Shown: positions 8,985 through 18,402 of the stretch, one piece after another
How positions within the stretch are numbered: position 1 is the first letter of the stretch
Layout: every line of letters starts with the position of its first letter
Assembly: GCF_030915465.1 (NCBI RefSeq)
Contig: NZ_CP133267.1
Span: 1,178,001 to 1,242,000 of the forward strand
Direction of reading: 5' to 3'
Length of the DNA: 64,000 bases
From: Neobacillus sp. PS3-34
GTDB taxonomy: Bacteria > Bacillota > Bacilli > Bacillales > Cytobacillaceae
The notes under the pieces: generated by a model
What the model was told of the DNA's origin: nothing
The model's database searches: none
What the model saw: the letters and a program-made list of their open reading frames with translations, nothing else
Translations under genes and position numbers: made by a program

Positions 8985-9839
8985 CTATTTTATCTTTTTA
9001 TATAATTTTTGATTTTCCGATATGTTTTCAAAGCGGTCACTAAATTTAGTATAAGAAATAGTTTCCTTATCACCAAGTCCAATAATGCCGAACATACCTA
9101 AGCTTTGGTAGAAAAGATCATGTACCTTCTCTTGTAATGTCTTATTAAAATAGATTAATACATTTCTACATAAAATAACATTAAACTCGTTAAATGACCC
9201 ATCTGTTACTAAATTATGCTGGGCAAATACTACATTTTTTAAAAGGTATGGGTGAAATTTGACCCTGCTATTTTCGGCATAGTAATAGTCCGAAAATGCG
9301 TTTTTTCCACCCGATTTGATGTAATTATTGGTATAATTTTTCATATTATCAAGAGGATACACCCCAGATTTCGCTATTTTTAACACATCTGCGTTTATGT
9401 CTGTAGCGTAAATCTTTGTCTTGTCGTAGACCCCTTCCTCTTGCAGTAAAATGGCCATTGAATACACTTCTTCCCCTGTGGAGCAGCCAGCATGCCAAAT
9501 ACGTATCGATGGATATGTACGCAATAATGGTACAACCTTTTCTCGAAAAGCTGCAAAAAACAATGGGTCCCGGAACATTTCAGTAACATTAATCGAAAAA
9601 TCAGCAATAAGCCTTTTTAAACATGAGGAATCATGTAAAATCTTTTCCTGAAGCCCAGTGATAGTTGATAATCTTTCTGCATGGACTCTATGCCAAATTC
9701 GTCTTTTTATCGAATTAAAGGCATAACTCCTGTAATCATAGCCGCACCATGCATACAACGCTTCTAATAATAGATTAATTTCTATTTTCTCAAGATCTTC
9801 ATTGTATGAATAAGGTAAATTATCATTCACCAGGCTCAC
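8985..9839 (-). CDS. CheR-type protein-glutamate O-methyltransferase
   Basis: 284 residues with both CheR domains. The N-terminal helical domain carries NVTEMFRDP. The SAM-binding domain has [17 protein letters not shown] and CRNVLIYFN. CheR methylates glutamates on chemoreceptors using S-adenosylmethionine. Its ATG overlaps the stop of the hybrid kinase by 4 bp and no chemoreceptor or CheB is nearby, so it probably modifies the operon's sensor kinase or its coiled coil rather than serving flagellar chemotaxis. The assignment of family is firm; the substrate is inferred. Confidence 0.92.
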   Translation of the reverse strand: MSLVNDNLPYSYNEDLEKIEINLLLEALYAWCGYDYRSYAFNSIKRRIWHRVHAERLSTITGLQEKILHDSSCLKRLIADFSINVTEMFRDPLFFAAFREKVVPLLRTYPSIRIWHAGCSTGEEVYSMAILLQEEGVYDKTKIYATDINADVLKIAKSGVYPLDNMKNYTNNYIKSGGKNAFSDYYYAENSRVKFHPYLLKNVVFAQHNLVTDGSFNEFNVILCRNVLIYFNKTLQEKVHDLFYQSLGMFGIIGLGDKETISYTKFSDRFENISENQKLYKKIK

Positions 9840-12800
9840 CTACCCACTTTATCTGGATGCAGCCATACCTGCAACAAAGACGTGAGTTGATCAGGATTAA
9901 CCGGCTTAATAATATAATCAGATGCACCTGCCTCCATGCATCTCTCCCTGTCTTCCCTCATTGCTTTTGCTGTTAAAGCTATGATTGGAAGGTTGGTGAA
10001 TTTCGGTATTTCCCTTAGTCTCCGAATCGTTTCATATCCATCCATCTCTGGCATCATAATATCCATTAGAACGAGGTCAAAATCCGAAACCTCTTCAAGC
10101 AATTTAAGGCCTTCCAGCCATTTTCGGCAAATTGAACGATCATGCCATTCATTTCAAGCACGTTAGATAATGCATATACATTTCTGACATCATCATCCAC
10201 AAGAAGAACTTTTCTTCCTTTGAGACCACTAACATCTGTAATTTGTATATCCTCTTCTGTATCAAAATTTTGCAGGTCACTCCCAGAATTTAAGTACAAG
10301 CCCAGCTCATCCATTAACCTTTGCGGAGAATGTGAATCTTTAATAATAATTGTATGAGCGTGCTTTTTTAACTGTATCTCCTCTTTCAATGTTAAGTCAC
10401 GGCCTGTATAGATAAATATATCCAACTTTTCATTGAAAGGATTGGACATAATCTTGTCCAACAGTTCAAATCCATTCGTATCCGAAAGGCCTAAATCAAG
10501 GAGCATGAAATCAAATTGGCTAACCTTTAATTCTTCCAGTGCCTCAGCACCCGTCGAAACTGCCTTAATAATGACGTTCTTCTCTCCAATTAGCTCCATT
10601 AAGCTATTGCGCTGATTTCGATCATCATCCACGATTAAGAGCCGCTTGATGCCATAATTAGTTTCAAGGGAGGAGGACTGACTTTGTTCGATTATTAATT
10701 CTTCACTTAACTTTTTGTTTACTTTAGTCTCCAAAGAAACGGCAGCTTCGCCCAAGACTGGATAAATATCCTTGACTTCTTCCGATTCCTTATTGTCTCT
10801 TACAATAAAGGTAAAAGCACTTCCATTCCCCTCTTCACTTTCCACAAAAATTTCTCCACCGAGAAGAGATGCAATCTGGCGGCAAATGGACAATCCTAGC
10901 CCAGTTCCTCCATACTTCCGGCTCGTTGTGCCATCTGCCTGTTGGAAGGCTTCAAAAATGAGCTCCTGTTTCTCTTTAGGTATTCCTATTCCAGTATCAA
11001 TAATGGAAAAAGCCATCGCAGAACCGATGTTTGAATTATTAACAGAACCAATTTCCAAAGTGACTTTCCCTTGGGTAGTAAACTTAAATGCATTGGATAA
11101 AAGATTTTGCAGGACCTGCTGTAAGCGCTGAACATCACTGTTAAGCTGACTTGAAACGCCATCTTTTAATACAATGTTAAAGTCAATATTCTTTTCAGAT
11201 GCTATAGGTTTAAAACTTTTTTCCGCAAACTTCACTAAATCTTCTATATTAATCTGGCTTATATTGACTTCCATCTTGCCTGACTCGATTTTGGCTAAAT
11301 CCAGTATATCGTTTATAATAGTTAACAAATCACACCCGGAAGAATAAATGGTTCTTGAAAACTCGATTTGCTTATCTGATAGATTTCCATCATGGTTATC
11401 GGAAAGCAATTTCGACAAAATCAATAAACTATTTAATGGTGTCCGTAATTCGTGTGACATATTCGCGAGGAATTCTGATTTATATTTTGAATTCAGTGTA
11501 AGCTGTTTTGCTTTTTCCTCTAGTTCTGCGCGGGCTCTTTCCACTTCTTTGTTTGTAGCTTCAAATTTTTTATTTTGAATTTCCAAGATTTCTGCCTTTT
11601 CCCGTAACTCAAAATTGGTTTGTTCCAATTCCTCTTGTTGAAATTGCAGTTTTTCCTCGGACTGTCTGAGTGCTTGCGCTTGTACCTCCAATTCCTCATT
11701 TGTAGCTCTAAGCTCTTCCTGCTGTGATTGCAGCTCTTCTGACTGTGCCTGCAGTTCCTCCATTAAAACCTGGGATTCTTCTAATAGCTTTGCTAATTGA
11801 ATTCTTCCCATAGTACTATCCAGGATAATTCCCAGATTATTGACCAACTCCTCCAAAAGGTTTTGCTGATTCGTGTTAAAACGGACAAACGAAGCAAATT
11901 CAATTACTGCTATTACATCTCCTTTAAAGATTACTGGAAGCACATAAACATTCAGGGGAGTTCCTTGTCCCAAGCCAGATTTTATCCGAATATAGTCGGA
12001 AGGAACATCTGTAAGGAGAATAGGTGTTTTTTCAAGCGCCGCTTGACCAACAATGCCTTCCCCTAAATTAAACTGATTGGACAGGTGTTTCCTTTCCTTG
12101 AATGCATAAGAAGAAAGCAATTTAAAAACGGGCTCATTTTTCTGCTCATCTGCCTCTTTAATATAGAAAGCTGCTTGACATGCCTCCACTAAAGGAACAA
12201 CAACGGATAGGAATGTTTGAGAAATAGATTCTAATTCATGCATACCGCTCAAATCAGTTGTGATCTTAGCAATATTTGAATTGGCCTACGCCTGCTCTTC
12301 ATTTGCTTTGCTAAGGTTTTGTTCCTTAATCATCTGTTCCTCTAACGATTCCGCCATATAGTTGAAGGAGCGCCCAACCTCATCAATCTCATCATTCGAT
12401 TTAACTTCGATTCTCGTTTGCAAATCTGAACTTCCATTTGCGACATTACTCATAACATGTGACATTTTATTAAGTCTATTCGCGATGGTCCATACAGTTC
12501 TAAATAAATAGCCAACACCAATAATAATTCCAAGCAAAGAAAAAATGGTGCTTAAAGACATCTTCCACTGGAAATCGTTTTTCATCACGCTTAATGAGGA
12601 ATTCATATTCATTTCAAAAGTATCAGTTATCCTAGAAATAATGCTGAAAAATTCCTCCTGCATTTGATATCCATTAGTCATTACGATATTTTTGGCTTTG
12701 TCCTTATTTCCCGCATCTATTTGCTTCGTTACATCATTAATATAGTCATTAAATTTATCGTTTCGATCTTTTAAATCCTTTACGATAAGATTCTGTTCGG

Positions 12801-13110
12801 TGCTATTGACCAACGTTTCAAGAGAACGAATATCTTTTTTGACAGCAGCTCGTTCTTTTTCGATAGAGTCTAAATCTTTTTGAATCAAATCCTGATTACT
12901 AAAGGCAACGATATTCCTGAGGCTTATGGATTCGTCCTTCACTTCCCTCTGGATTTTAAAGGAAAGGGACGCTGTATCATAATTATGTTTTAGAAGATTA
13001 GCGTTATTATTTAAGCTAAATAACTGGTACCATCCGATGCCAATCAGAAAAAGGCAAAGAAGAATTAACATACTAAGTCCAAGTAGTAACTTAGTTTTTA
13101 TTTTCATCAT
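9836..13110 (-). CDS. Hybrid sensor histidine kinase with two receiver domains (disrupted)
   Basis: One kinase of ~1090 residues shown as three frames. Order: TM1 (~8-28), helical sensor, TM2 (~185-207), HAMP, GAF (~300-430), a long Gln/Glu-rich coiled coil, HisKA with SHELRTPLN (His ~554), HATPase with [11 protein letters not shown], then two receivers ([11 protein letters not shown] and [11 protein letters not shown]). An in-frame TAG at codon 275 replaces an expected tryptophan; it lies in the same frame as the downstream part, so it is a substitution. A missing C near 10110 shifts the last receiver. It sits between the GGDEF-EAL gene and cheR and is probably the partner of the N-terminal REC of the former. 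Confidence 0.85.
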
Positions 13111-13171
13111 TTGTGCTCCTATTCCGGGGAAAATCCCTAAAATTGATATCTAACTAGAACATGAGTATTCT

Positions 13172-15697
13172 TTACTGAATTAAAAGGTTTTGGCTTTCTT
13201 CTATGCATGTTTGATAGATGATGGCCATTGCCTGGAGACGATCTGAAACATTTAATTTTTGTAAAATACGAGTAATATGATTCTTCACTGTATGTTCACT
13301 AATAAATAACTTTTCTGAGATCTCTTTATTACTTAGACCATCGATGATTAACTTAAAAACCTCCATTTCTCGGGAAGAAATAGCGTACAAATCTTTTGTG
13401 CGTGAAAGTGCCCCATTAAGGATTTCCTGTTTTTGATCTGGATTCTCAATCTTTTTATCAAGACTATTCGGATTATTTACCCCATTAGGAAATGACTCTT
13501 TTTTAAGTGGTCCTTGTTGATCTGGCCTATTTAACATAAAAAGTTCGAATTCCTTTTCTGGAACAGGACGACAGATTAAATAACCTTGAATCTCCTTGCA
13601 ATGATGCGTTTTTAAAATTCCTAATTGTTCTTCCGTTTCAACACCTTCAGCAATGACCGACATATTTAAACTGTTGCCTATTGACAGTATCGTTGATACT
13701 AACGCGATGCTGTCAGGAGAATTGATTGAAATGTCTTGAATGAAAGACTTATCAATCTTTAACGTATGGACCGGCAGTTTCCTTAAATAGCTTAAGGAAG
13801 AATAGCCCGTCCCAAAGTCATCGATACTGATGGTAACTCCCATCTTTCTAATATCGTTTAAAACATTTATGATTCTTTCCTCGTTTTCCATTAACGTTGA
13901 TTCTGTTATTTCAATCTCTAACATTTTTGCACTAATACCAGTTTCACTTAAGATCGTTCTTATTTTATCTGTTAAATCCTTTTGTAAAAATTGCCTTGGT
14001 GAGAAATTTACAGCAAGACGGATTGGCGTTAATCCAATTTCCTGCCAGGTTTTAATTTGTTTACACGCAGCTTTTAAGACCCACTCGCCCATTTCGACAA
14101 TTTGCGCTGTCTCCTCAGCCAATGGAATGAATTCAGATGGTAATACGACTCCCCAATCCGGGTGGTTCCAACGTAATAAAACCTCAGCACTTGTAATGCT
14201 TCCTGTCTCAAGTTCAATTCTCGGTTGAAAGTAAAGAGTCAACTCATTGCCCTCAATTGCTTTTCTCAATTCGTTTTGCAGGATAAAGGATTTATATGAA
14301 TGAATATTCATACCAGAATGAAAAAATTTGAGCATGTTTTTGCCCTGCTCTTTTGCCCGGTATAATGCGGCATCAGCATTCTTAATTAATACAAATGCAT
14401 CCTCACCATCATACGGAAAAATACTGATTCCAATGCTTGTTGTAATAAATAATTCGTATTTATCAATGATAAATGGAATCTTAAAACCGTCCAAAACCTT
14501 CTCCGCAATCTCAATTGCACTCTCTCTATTTGTGTCGGGTAATATAATATTGAATTCATCTCCGCCTACTCTTGCAATCAAATCATTAGCACGCACATAT
14601 TCTTTCAATCTCTTTGACACTCCTTGAAGAAGCCTGTCCCCGATAACATGTCCAAGAGAATCATTTACAAATTTAAATCTGTCCATATCCAGATACAAAA
14701 TAGCTAATGGTTTATTTTGCTCTTTTGCATGTTTTAATTCCAAATTTAACTGATCGTTAAATAGCCGTCTATTAGGTAAGTTGGTTAGGCCATCATGATA
14801 GGCCATATGTGTTATTAATTCCTTATCCTGCTTTTTTTTCGTAACATCCCGAATGGTACAAGCGACAATGCACTTATTTTTAACATACTTTTTTCCGACT
14901 TGAAGATCTGCGAAAAATAATGTCCCATCTTTCCGCTTAACTTTAACTTCTTTTAAAATGGAGTTACCCATTATATCTTCCATATTATTTAAAGCTTCAA
15001 AAATATGTTTTACATGCTGCCTAGATTGTTCATTAGAAAAAAGCAGGTATATACTTTCACCCAATATTTCCTTTTTCGCAAATTGGAACATCTTCTCAAA
15101 AGCAGGGTTAATATTTAGAATGATTCCTTTGCTATCCATAATAATCATTGAATCGATAGAGGTTTCACTTATGACCTTTGCTAATGCTTCTGATTCACGC
15201 AATTTGGCAGTTTTATAGGAAAGTTCTTTATTTGCTGTCTCCAGCTCTTTTGTTTTCTCTATTAAAATATCTGTTTGATGAAGATTTTTTTTGTTGATTT
15301 TATACATTTTCACAAAAATTTCAATCTTGGCCTTTAAAATAAAGGGATCAAATGGCTTTAGAATATAATCGATAGCTCCTACAGAATAGCCTGTAAAAAT
15401 ATGTTTTGAGTCTATATTATTAGCTGTAATAAAAATAATAGGAATGTTTTTTGTCCTCTCCCGTGCTTTTATTATTTTGGCCGTTTCAAAGCCGTCCACT
15501 CCTGGCATTTGGACATCCATTAGGATGACAGCAAATTCATATTTTAATAAATGAATCAAAGCTTCCTCACCCGAAAATGCTTTAATAAGATTGTAATCAC
15601 TTCGCTCAATGATAGCCTCTAAAGCTAATAAATTTTCAGGACGATCATCTACAATCAATATGTTAACTCTTTCATTATCATTATCATGATCAATCAT
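13172..15697 (-). CDS. REC-PAS-GGDEF-EAL-LuxR response regulator for c-di-GMP
   Basis: 841 intact residues. Domains in order: receiver (1-130, phosphoacceptor Asp61 in LMDVQMPG), coiled coil, PAS (~165-290), GGDEF (RVGGDEF with an I-site RAND five residues before it), EAL (EVLLRW, NFSPRQF, ITES, DDFGTGYSS, KIDKSFI, AEGVET) and a C-terminal LuxR-type helix-turn-helix (SREMEVFKLI ... SNKEISEKLFISEHTVKNH). All catalytic motifs for both c-di-GMP synthesis and breakdown are present, EVL being a common EAL variant. A DNA-binding tail on such a protein is unusual. Its own mRNA carries a GEMM-I riboswitch, so product feedback is likely. Confidence 0.95.
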   Translation of the reverse strand: MIDHDNDNERVNILIVDDRPENLLALEAIIERSDYNLIKAFSGEEALIHLLKYEFAVILMDVQMPGVDGFETAKIIKARERTKNIPIIFITANNIDSKHIFTGYSVGAIDYILKPFDPFILKAKIEIFVKMYKINKKNLHQTDILIEKTKELETANKELSYKTAKLRESEALAKVISETSIDSMIIMDSKGIILNINPAFEKMFQFAKKEILGESIYLLFSNEQSRQHVKHIFEALNNMEDIMGNSILKEVKVKRKDGTLFFADLQVGKKYVKNKCIVACTIRDVTKKKQDKELITHMAYHDGLTNLPNRRLFNDQLNLELKHAKEQNKPLAILYLDMDRFKFVNDSLGHVIGDRLLQGVSKRLKEYVRANDLIARVGGDEFNIILPDTNRESAIEIAEKVLDGFKIPFIIDKYELFITTSIGISIFPYDGEDAFVLIKNADAALYRAKEQGKNMLKFFHSGMNIHSYKSFILQNELRKAIEGNELTLYFQPRIELETGSITSAEVLLRWNHPDWGVVLPSEFIPLAEETAQIVEMGEWVLKAACKQIKTWQEIGLTPIRLAVNFSPRQFLQKDLTDKIRTILSETGISAKMLEIEITESTLMENEERIINVLNDIRKMGVTISIDDFGTGYSSLSYLRKLPVHTLKIDKSFIQDISINSPDSIALVSTILSIGNSLNMSVIAEGVETEEQLGILKTHHCKEIQGYLICRPVPEKEFELFMLNRPDQQGPLKKESFPNGVNNPNSLDKKIENPDQKQEILNGALSRTKDLYAISSREMEVFKLIIDGLSNKEISEKLFISEHTVKNHITRILQKLNVSDRLQAMAIIYQTCIEESQNLLIQ

Positions 15698-15759
15698 AAT
15701 TCAGTCACCCACTAATTAGTTTTTCAAGGATAGAAATATAGATATTTTTATTACATAAA

Positions 15760-15787
15760 CAAAAACCACCCCGAATAAGAGGTGGCT
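15760..15787 (-). terminator. Intrinsic terminator of the second riboswitch
   Basis: Minus strand CCACCTC / GGGGTGG stem with a T5 tract, between the aptamer and the GGDEF-EAL start. The 3' strand of aptamer P1 (AGGUAGG) could pair with the 5' arm CCACCU, which would make ligand binding favour termination. Confidence 0.8.
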
Positions 15788-15792
15788 TTTAA

Positions 15793-15890
15793 CCTACCTT
15801 TCTTCGGCAACCTGGCAACCATTGAACAAAGTTCTTTCCGCCATAGCTTTGCGCCCTCAACTTTCGAAGAGTTTGCGGTATCGGAAGGTA
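15793..15890 (-). promoter_or_regulatory. Cyclic-di-GMP-I (GEMM-I) riboswitch before GGDEF-EAL gene
   Basis: The minus strand has a GAAA-capped P2 (CUCUUCGAAAGUUGAG), GGGCGCAAAGC, a P3 arm and GCCAGGUUGCCG, the GEMM-I signature. P1 pairs UACCUU with AAGGUA. It precedes the terminator and the gene for a c-di-GMP synthase/phosphodiesterase, giving a feedback loop. Confidence 0.92.
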
Positions 15891-15987
15891 TAAAATTTAT
15901 AAATAGACATTTAAAAGTAAACATAAATTTTTTTTATATTAGCAATGTAAAAACTTTCCTAATGACAACTTACTAGATATAATAACA

Positions 15988-16012
15988 CAAAAAAGTTCTC
16001 TTTTCGAGAACA
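15988..16012 (-). terminator. Possible terminator upstream of the GGDEF-EAL promoter
   Basis: GTTCTC / GAGAAC hairpin with a T6 tract on the minus strand. It may shield the riboswitch operon from read-through; no minus-strand gene upstream of it was found. Confidence 0.5.
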
Positions 16013-16088
16013 TTCTACCCGTTTTTCTGTTTATTGTCTGGCAAGGGGACACTTGCAACCTTTACTTATTTGGGAAGACCGATGAAGT

Positions 16089-16229
16089 GATGATTTTCAT
16101 CTCCCCGAATCAAGTGATAATTTGGAAATTATTGAAAAAGAAGTTTTACTGGAAGTCATAGACGTTTTAAGTTTGAACACTTATATTATTGATTTAGGGG
16201 ATAATTATATGATTTGGAATCAACTATAA
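16089..16229 (+). other. Open frame without a start, possible gene remnant
   Basis: A 46-codon frame (DDFHLPESSDNLEIIEKE..., ending in IDLGDNYMIWNQL) has protein-like composition but a TGA just upstream and no start or ribosome site. It may be the tail of a lost gene. I do not recognise the family. Confidence 0.2.
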
Positions 16230-16336
16230 AACTTCTTTGGTATCCCATAAATGTTTATGCTAAATTTTGAAAGTTTAAAAAATATGTTATACTCCATACG
16301 ATTAATTAAGAATAAATACAATATCCAACAAGAGGT

Positions 16337-16981
16337 ATGCAAGTGGAAAAAATAGTGCACTCACTAAAAAGTTTTCGATACACCAAGGAGATAAGGAAAA
16401 TCCTTTCTGAAATTCAACCAGGATTCAGAGACAAACACGATTTGAATTCCATTTTCAAAGACCTTTATGAAAAAAAAATCATCAGTGAAGCGGAATTCAT
16501 GGCTATGGAAACCAAGATGTTGTTGAACCGCTTCACCTTGTTAATGGAGCATCAATTTAATGATTTGAATTGTGGGGTTTATTTGTATGATGAAAAAGAA
16601 AAAAAGTTGTGGAATGGATCATCCTCGAGAGTTGAACCCTTATATAACGAATATTCCCATGGGCTTTCTGTAATAAATGATATTCCTGACGGCGATGATA
16701 TCCCCATTTATGGAAAAGGAGTCATAGCAATTACGAATGTGGAAAAAGGCGAAGACATCATATCACTCAATCACAAAAGAGATCTTTTAAAGTCTAGCTA
16801 TAAATCCATCTGTTGCTGTCCACTTCAGTATAATGATAAGATGATTGGACATACGGTTTTGTTTTCAAAAGAAATAAGGGAATTTACGCCAGATGATTTG
16901 AATTCTTTTAACCGGTACAACGAATTAATTGAAGAGAAATTAGCAAAGATGAAGGCTCATTTATTATCGGTCATAAAATGA
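16337..16981 (+). CDS. GAF domain-containing protein
   Basis: 214 residues. After a ~55-residue helical N-terminus the protein has a GAF-like fold (GVYLYDEKEKKLWNG ... KSICCCPLQYNDKMIGHTVLFS). GAF domains bind small ligands or redox centres; the CCC within the core strand is notable but its meaning is unknown. The AAGAGGT ribosome site is too close to the ATG at 16337 and better fits the GTG at 16343. It lies 21 bp before an XRE regulator and is probably co-transcribed with it, suggesting a sensor-regulator pair. Confidence 0.75.
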   Translation: MQVEKIVHSLKSFRYTKEIRKILSEIQPGFRDKHDLNSIFKDLYEKKIISEAEFMAMETKMLLNRFTLLMEHQFNDLNCGVYLYDEKEKKLWNGSSSRVEPLYNEYSHGLSVINDIPDGDDIPIYGKGVIAITNVEKGEDIISLNHKRDLLKSSYKSICCCPLQYNDKMIGHTVLFSKEIREFTPDDLNSFNRYNELIEEKLAKMKAHLLSVIK

Positions 16982-17002
16982 ATTTACATTAAAGGTGATA
17001 TT

Positions 17003-17359
17003 ATGTTTGGTTTTGGTGAGAAATTAAGGGAACTAAGGCTACAACACAAGTTAACAATAGAAAATGCGGCAAAAATAGTAGGAGTGGCTAAATCCACTTA
17101 TTCTGGATATGAATCTGAGTTTAGGCAGCCTTCTCTAGAAAAACTTGTCCAGTTTGCTAATTATTATCATGTATCGGTCGACTATCTTTTAAATGTAACT
17201 CCTTCAAGAGAAATTAACGTAGAAGATTTCCTTTCCAACAAAGAACTTCATTGGGAAGGTATTCGGTTATATGAAGAAGATTTAAAACAAATCAAGAACT
17301 TTTTGGATCAGATTGTTGAACAGTCTCCCAAAAAACATAAAGGGAACAAACTAGGGTAA
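17003..17359 (+). CDS. XRE-family transcriptional regulator
   Basis: 118 residues with an N-terminal Cro/CI helix-turn-helix (~7-62): LRELRLQHKLTIENAAKIVGVAKSTYSGYE, followed by the dimer-supporting YYHVSVDYLL often seen in SinR-like regulators. The C-terminal ~50 residues are helical and probably used for oligomerisation. An AAAGGTGAT ribosome site is present. It follows the GAF gene and is closed by a terminator, so the pair forms a small unit. Target unknown. Confidence 0.88.
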   Translation: MFGFGEKLRELRLQHKLTIENAAKIVGVAKSTYSGYESEFRQPSLEKLVQFANYYHVSVDYLLNVTPSREINVEDFLSNKELHWEGIRLYEEDLKQIKNFLDQIVEQSPKKHKGNKLG

Positions 17360-17498
17360 TCACTCTTGATGAAATTGAGATAAGTCTAGGCGTTAAGCGT
17401 CCTGCTACACCTTCAAATTGGTGTCTCTCTCTACCTTGACTATTCAACTTAAACTGGAAACCTCTAACTTATCGAAATTGAAAAGAAAAATAATAACA

Positions 17499-17538
17499 AA
17501 AATGTCCTTCCACATGGGGAGGACATTTTTGTTTTTTT
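17499..17538 (+). terminator. Intrinsic terminator after XRE gene
   Basis: AAAATGTCCT / AGGACATTTT stem followed by TTTTTGTTTTTTT on the plus strand. Confidence 0.85.
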
Positions 17539-17680
17539 AGAAAAATTTTTATTTATGTAAGAGCAATCTTAGGGGCGATTAGTCACACCTTGTAGATATT
17601 ACAAAGGTAAAAAAAATTTGTGCAATGAATGTGCAATTTTGAAAAAATGTTATCAAGGCAGCGAGAAATTCGAGGGAACG

Positions 17681-17722
17681 AAAAAAGCCTCAAACCCTTG
17701 ATTGACAAGGATTTAAGGCTTT
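17681..17722 (-). terminator. Intrinsic terminator after tRNA-Val
   Basis: Minus strand AAAGCCTT ... GAGGCTTTTTT hairpin with an internal CCTTG/CAAGG stem, just downstream of the tRNA. Confidence 0.8.
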
Positions 17723-17732
17723 CTATCTTTTA

Positions 17733-17804
17733 TGATCTGAGAGGGATTCGAACCCCCGACCCCTTCCCTGTCAAGGAAGTATTCTCCCGCTGAACTATCA
17801 GATC
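17733..17804 (-). tRNA. tRNA-Val (GAC)
   Basis: The minus strand folds as a full cloverleaf of 72 nt. Acceptor GATCTGA pairs with TCAGATC, the D stem is GTTC/GAAT, the anticodon stem CTTCC/GGAAG encloses TTGACAG (anticodon GAC), and the T arm has GGTTCGAATC. CCA is not encoded. It stands alone with its own terminator. Confidence 0.9.
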
Positions 17805-18066
17805 GCTTGTTTAAGTACATTACTTATTATATTAAAAACGGTGGAAAAGTCAATAGCTCCCTAAACTACTTTTTTCAAAAAGGACTCCATAATCACCTAA
17901 ATCCGAAGTAACCAGGACATTTCTAGGGACAAGCATGAGATGATTTTGTTACCTCACTTGATTCATCCCACTCCATAAAAAAATATTTTTATATTCCAAT
18001 TTATTTTTTGAATAAAGAACATTTGTTCGTATATACTAATAATAAACGAACAAAGAGGTGAAAATC

Positions 18067-18279
18067 ATGAATGGCTTAATACTCAGGTCAATCAGTGAAA
18101 ATCTTCCCTTGGAAGTGATTTATATATCCGAGAAGCAGGAGCTTTCCCATCGGAAGTTGATTATTAAAGAAATAAACGGGAGCACGGTTCGTGCATATTG
18201 CCTATTGCGCAGACAAATTCGTACCTTCCGTCTGGAAAATATATTATCCATCATGCCGGAAAAACAACCATTCCATTAA
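18067..18279 (+). CDS. Small WYL-like domain protein
   Basis: 70 residues from the ATG at 18067, favoured by the GAGGTG ribosome site six bases upstream (a GTG three codons earlier is also open). The sequence LEVIYISEKQELSHRKLIIKEI ... VRAYCLLRRQIRTFRLENIL follows the WYL-domain pattern of strands ending in an R-x-F-R-L motif. WYL domains often sense ligands in transcription regulators, but here there is no DNA-binding part. It stands alone before yjcH. Confidence 0.65.
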   Translation: MNGLILRSISENLPLEVIYISEKQELSHRKLIIKEINGSTVRAYCLLRRQIRTFRLENILSIMPEKQPFH

Positions 18280-18402
18280 GATTTCCTCTCTAAACATTCA
18301 CTTAAAATCTCCTTTAAGGTTCCTTGGAAAAAGCTTTTCCTTTCCGATTATGTTAAACTGCTTCTATATTAAACATTGTTGATGAAATGGTGGGAGACGT
18401 AG

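Noticed and set aside
9836..12252. Separate sensor and kinase genes
   Set aside because: The upstream HAMP ORF and the downstream GAF-kinase ORF share one frame with only a TAG and a normal linker between them, so it is one disrupted gene.
17733..17804. Phage or island attachment site at the lone tRNA-Val
   Set aside because: No integrase gene nearby and no duplicated tRNA 3' end was seen; the tRNA is intact with its own terminator.
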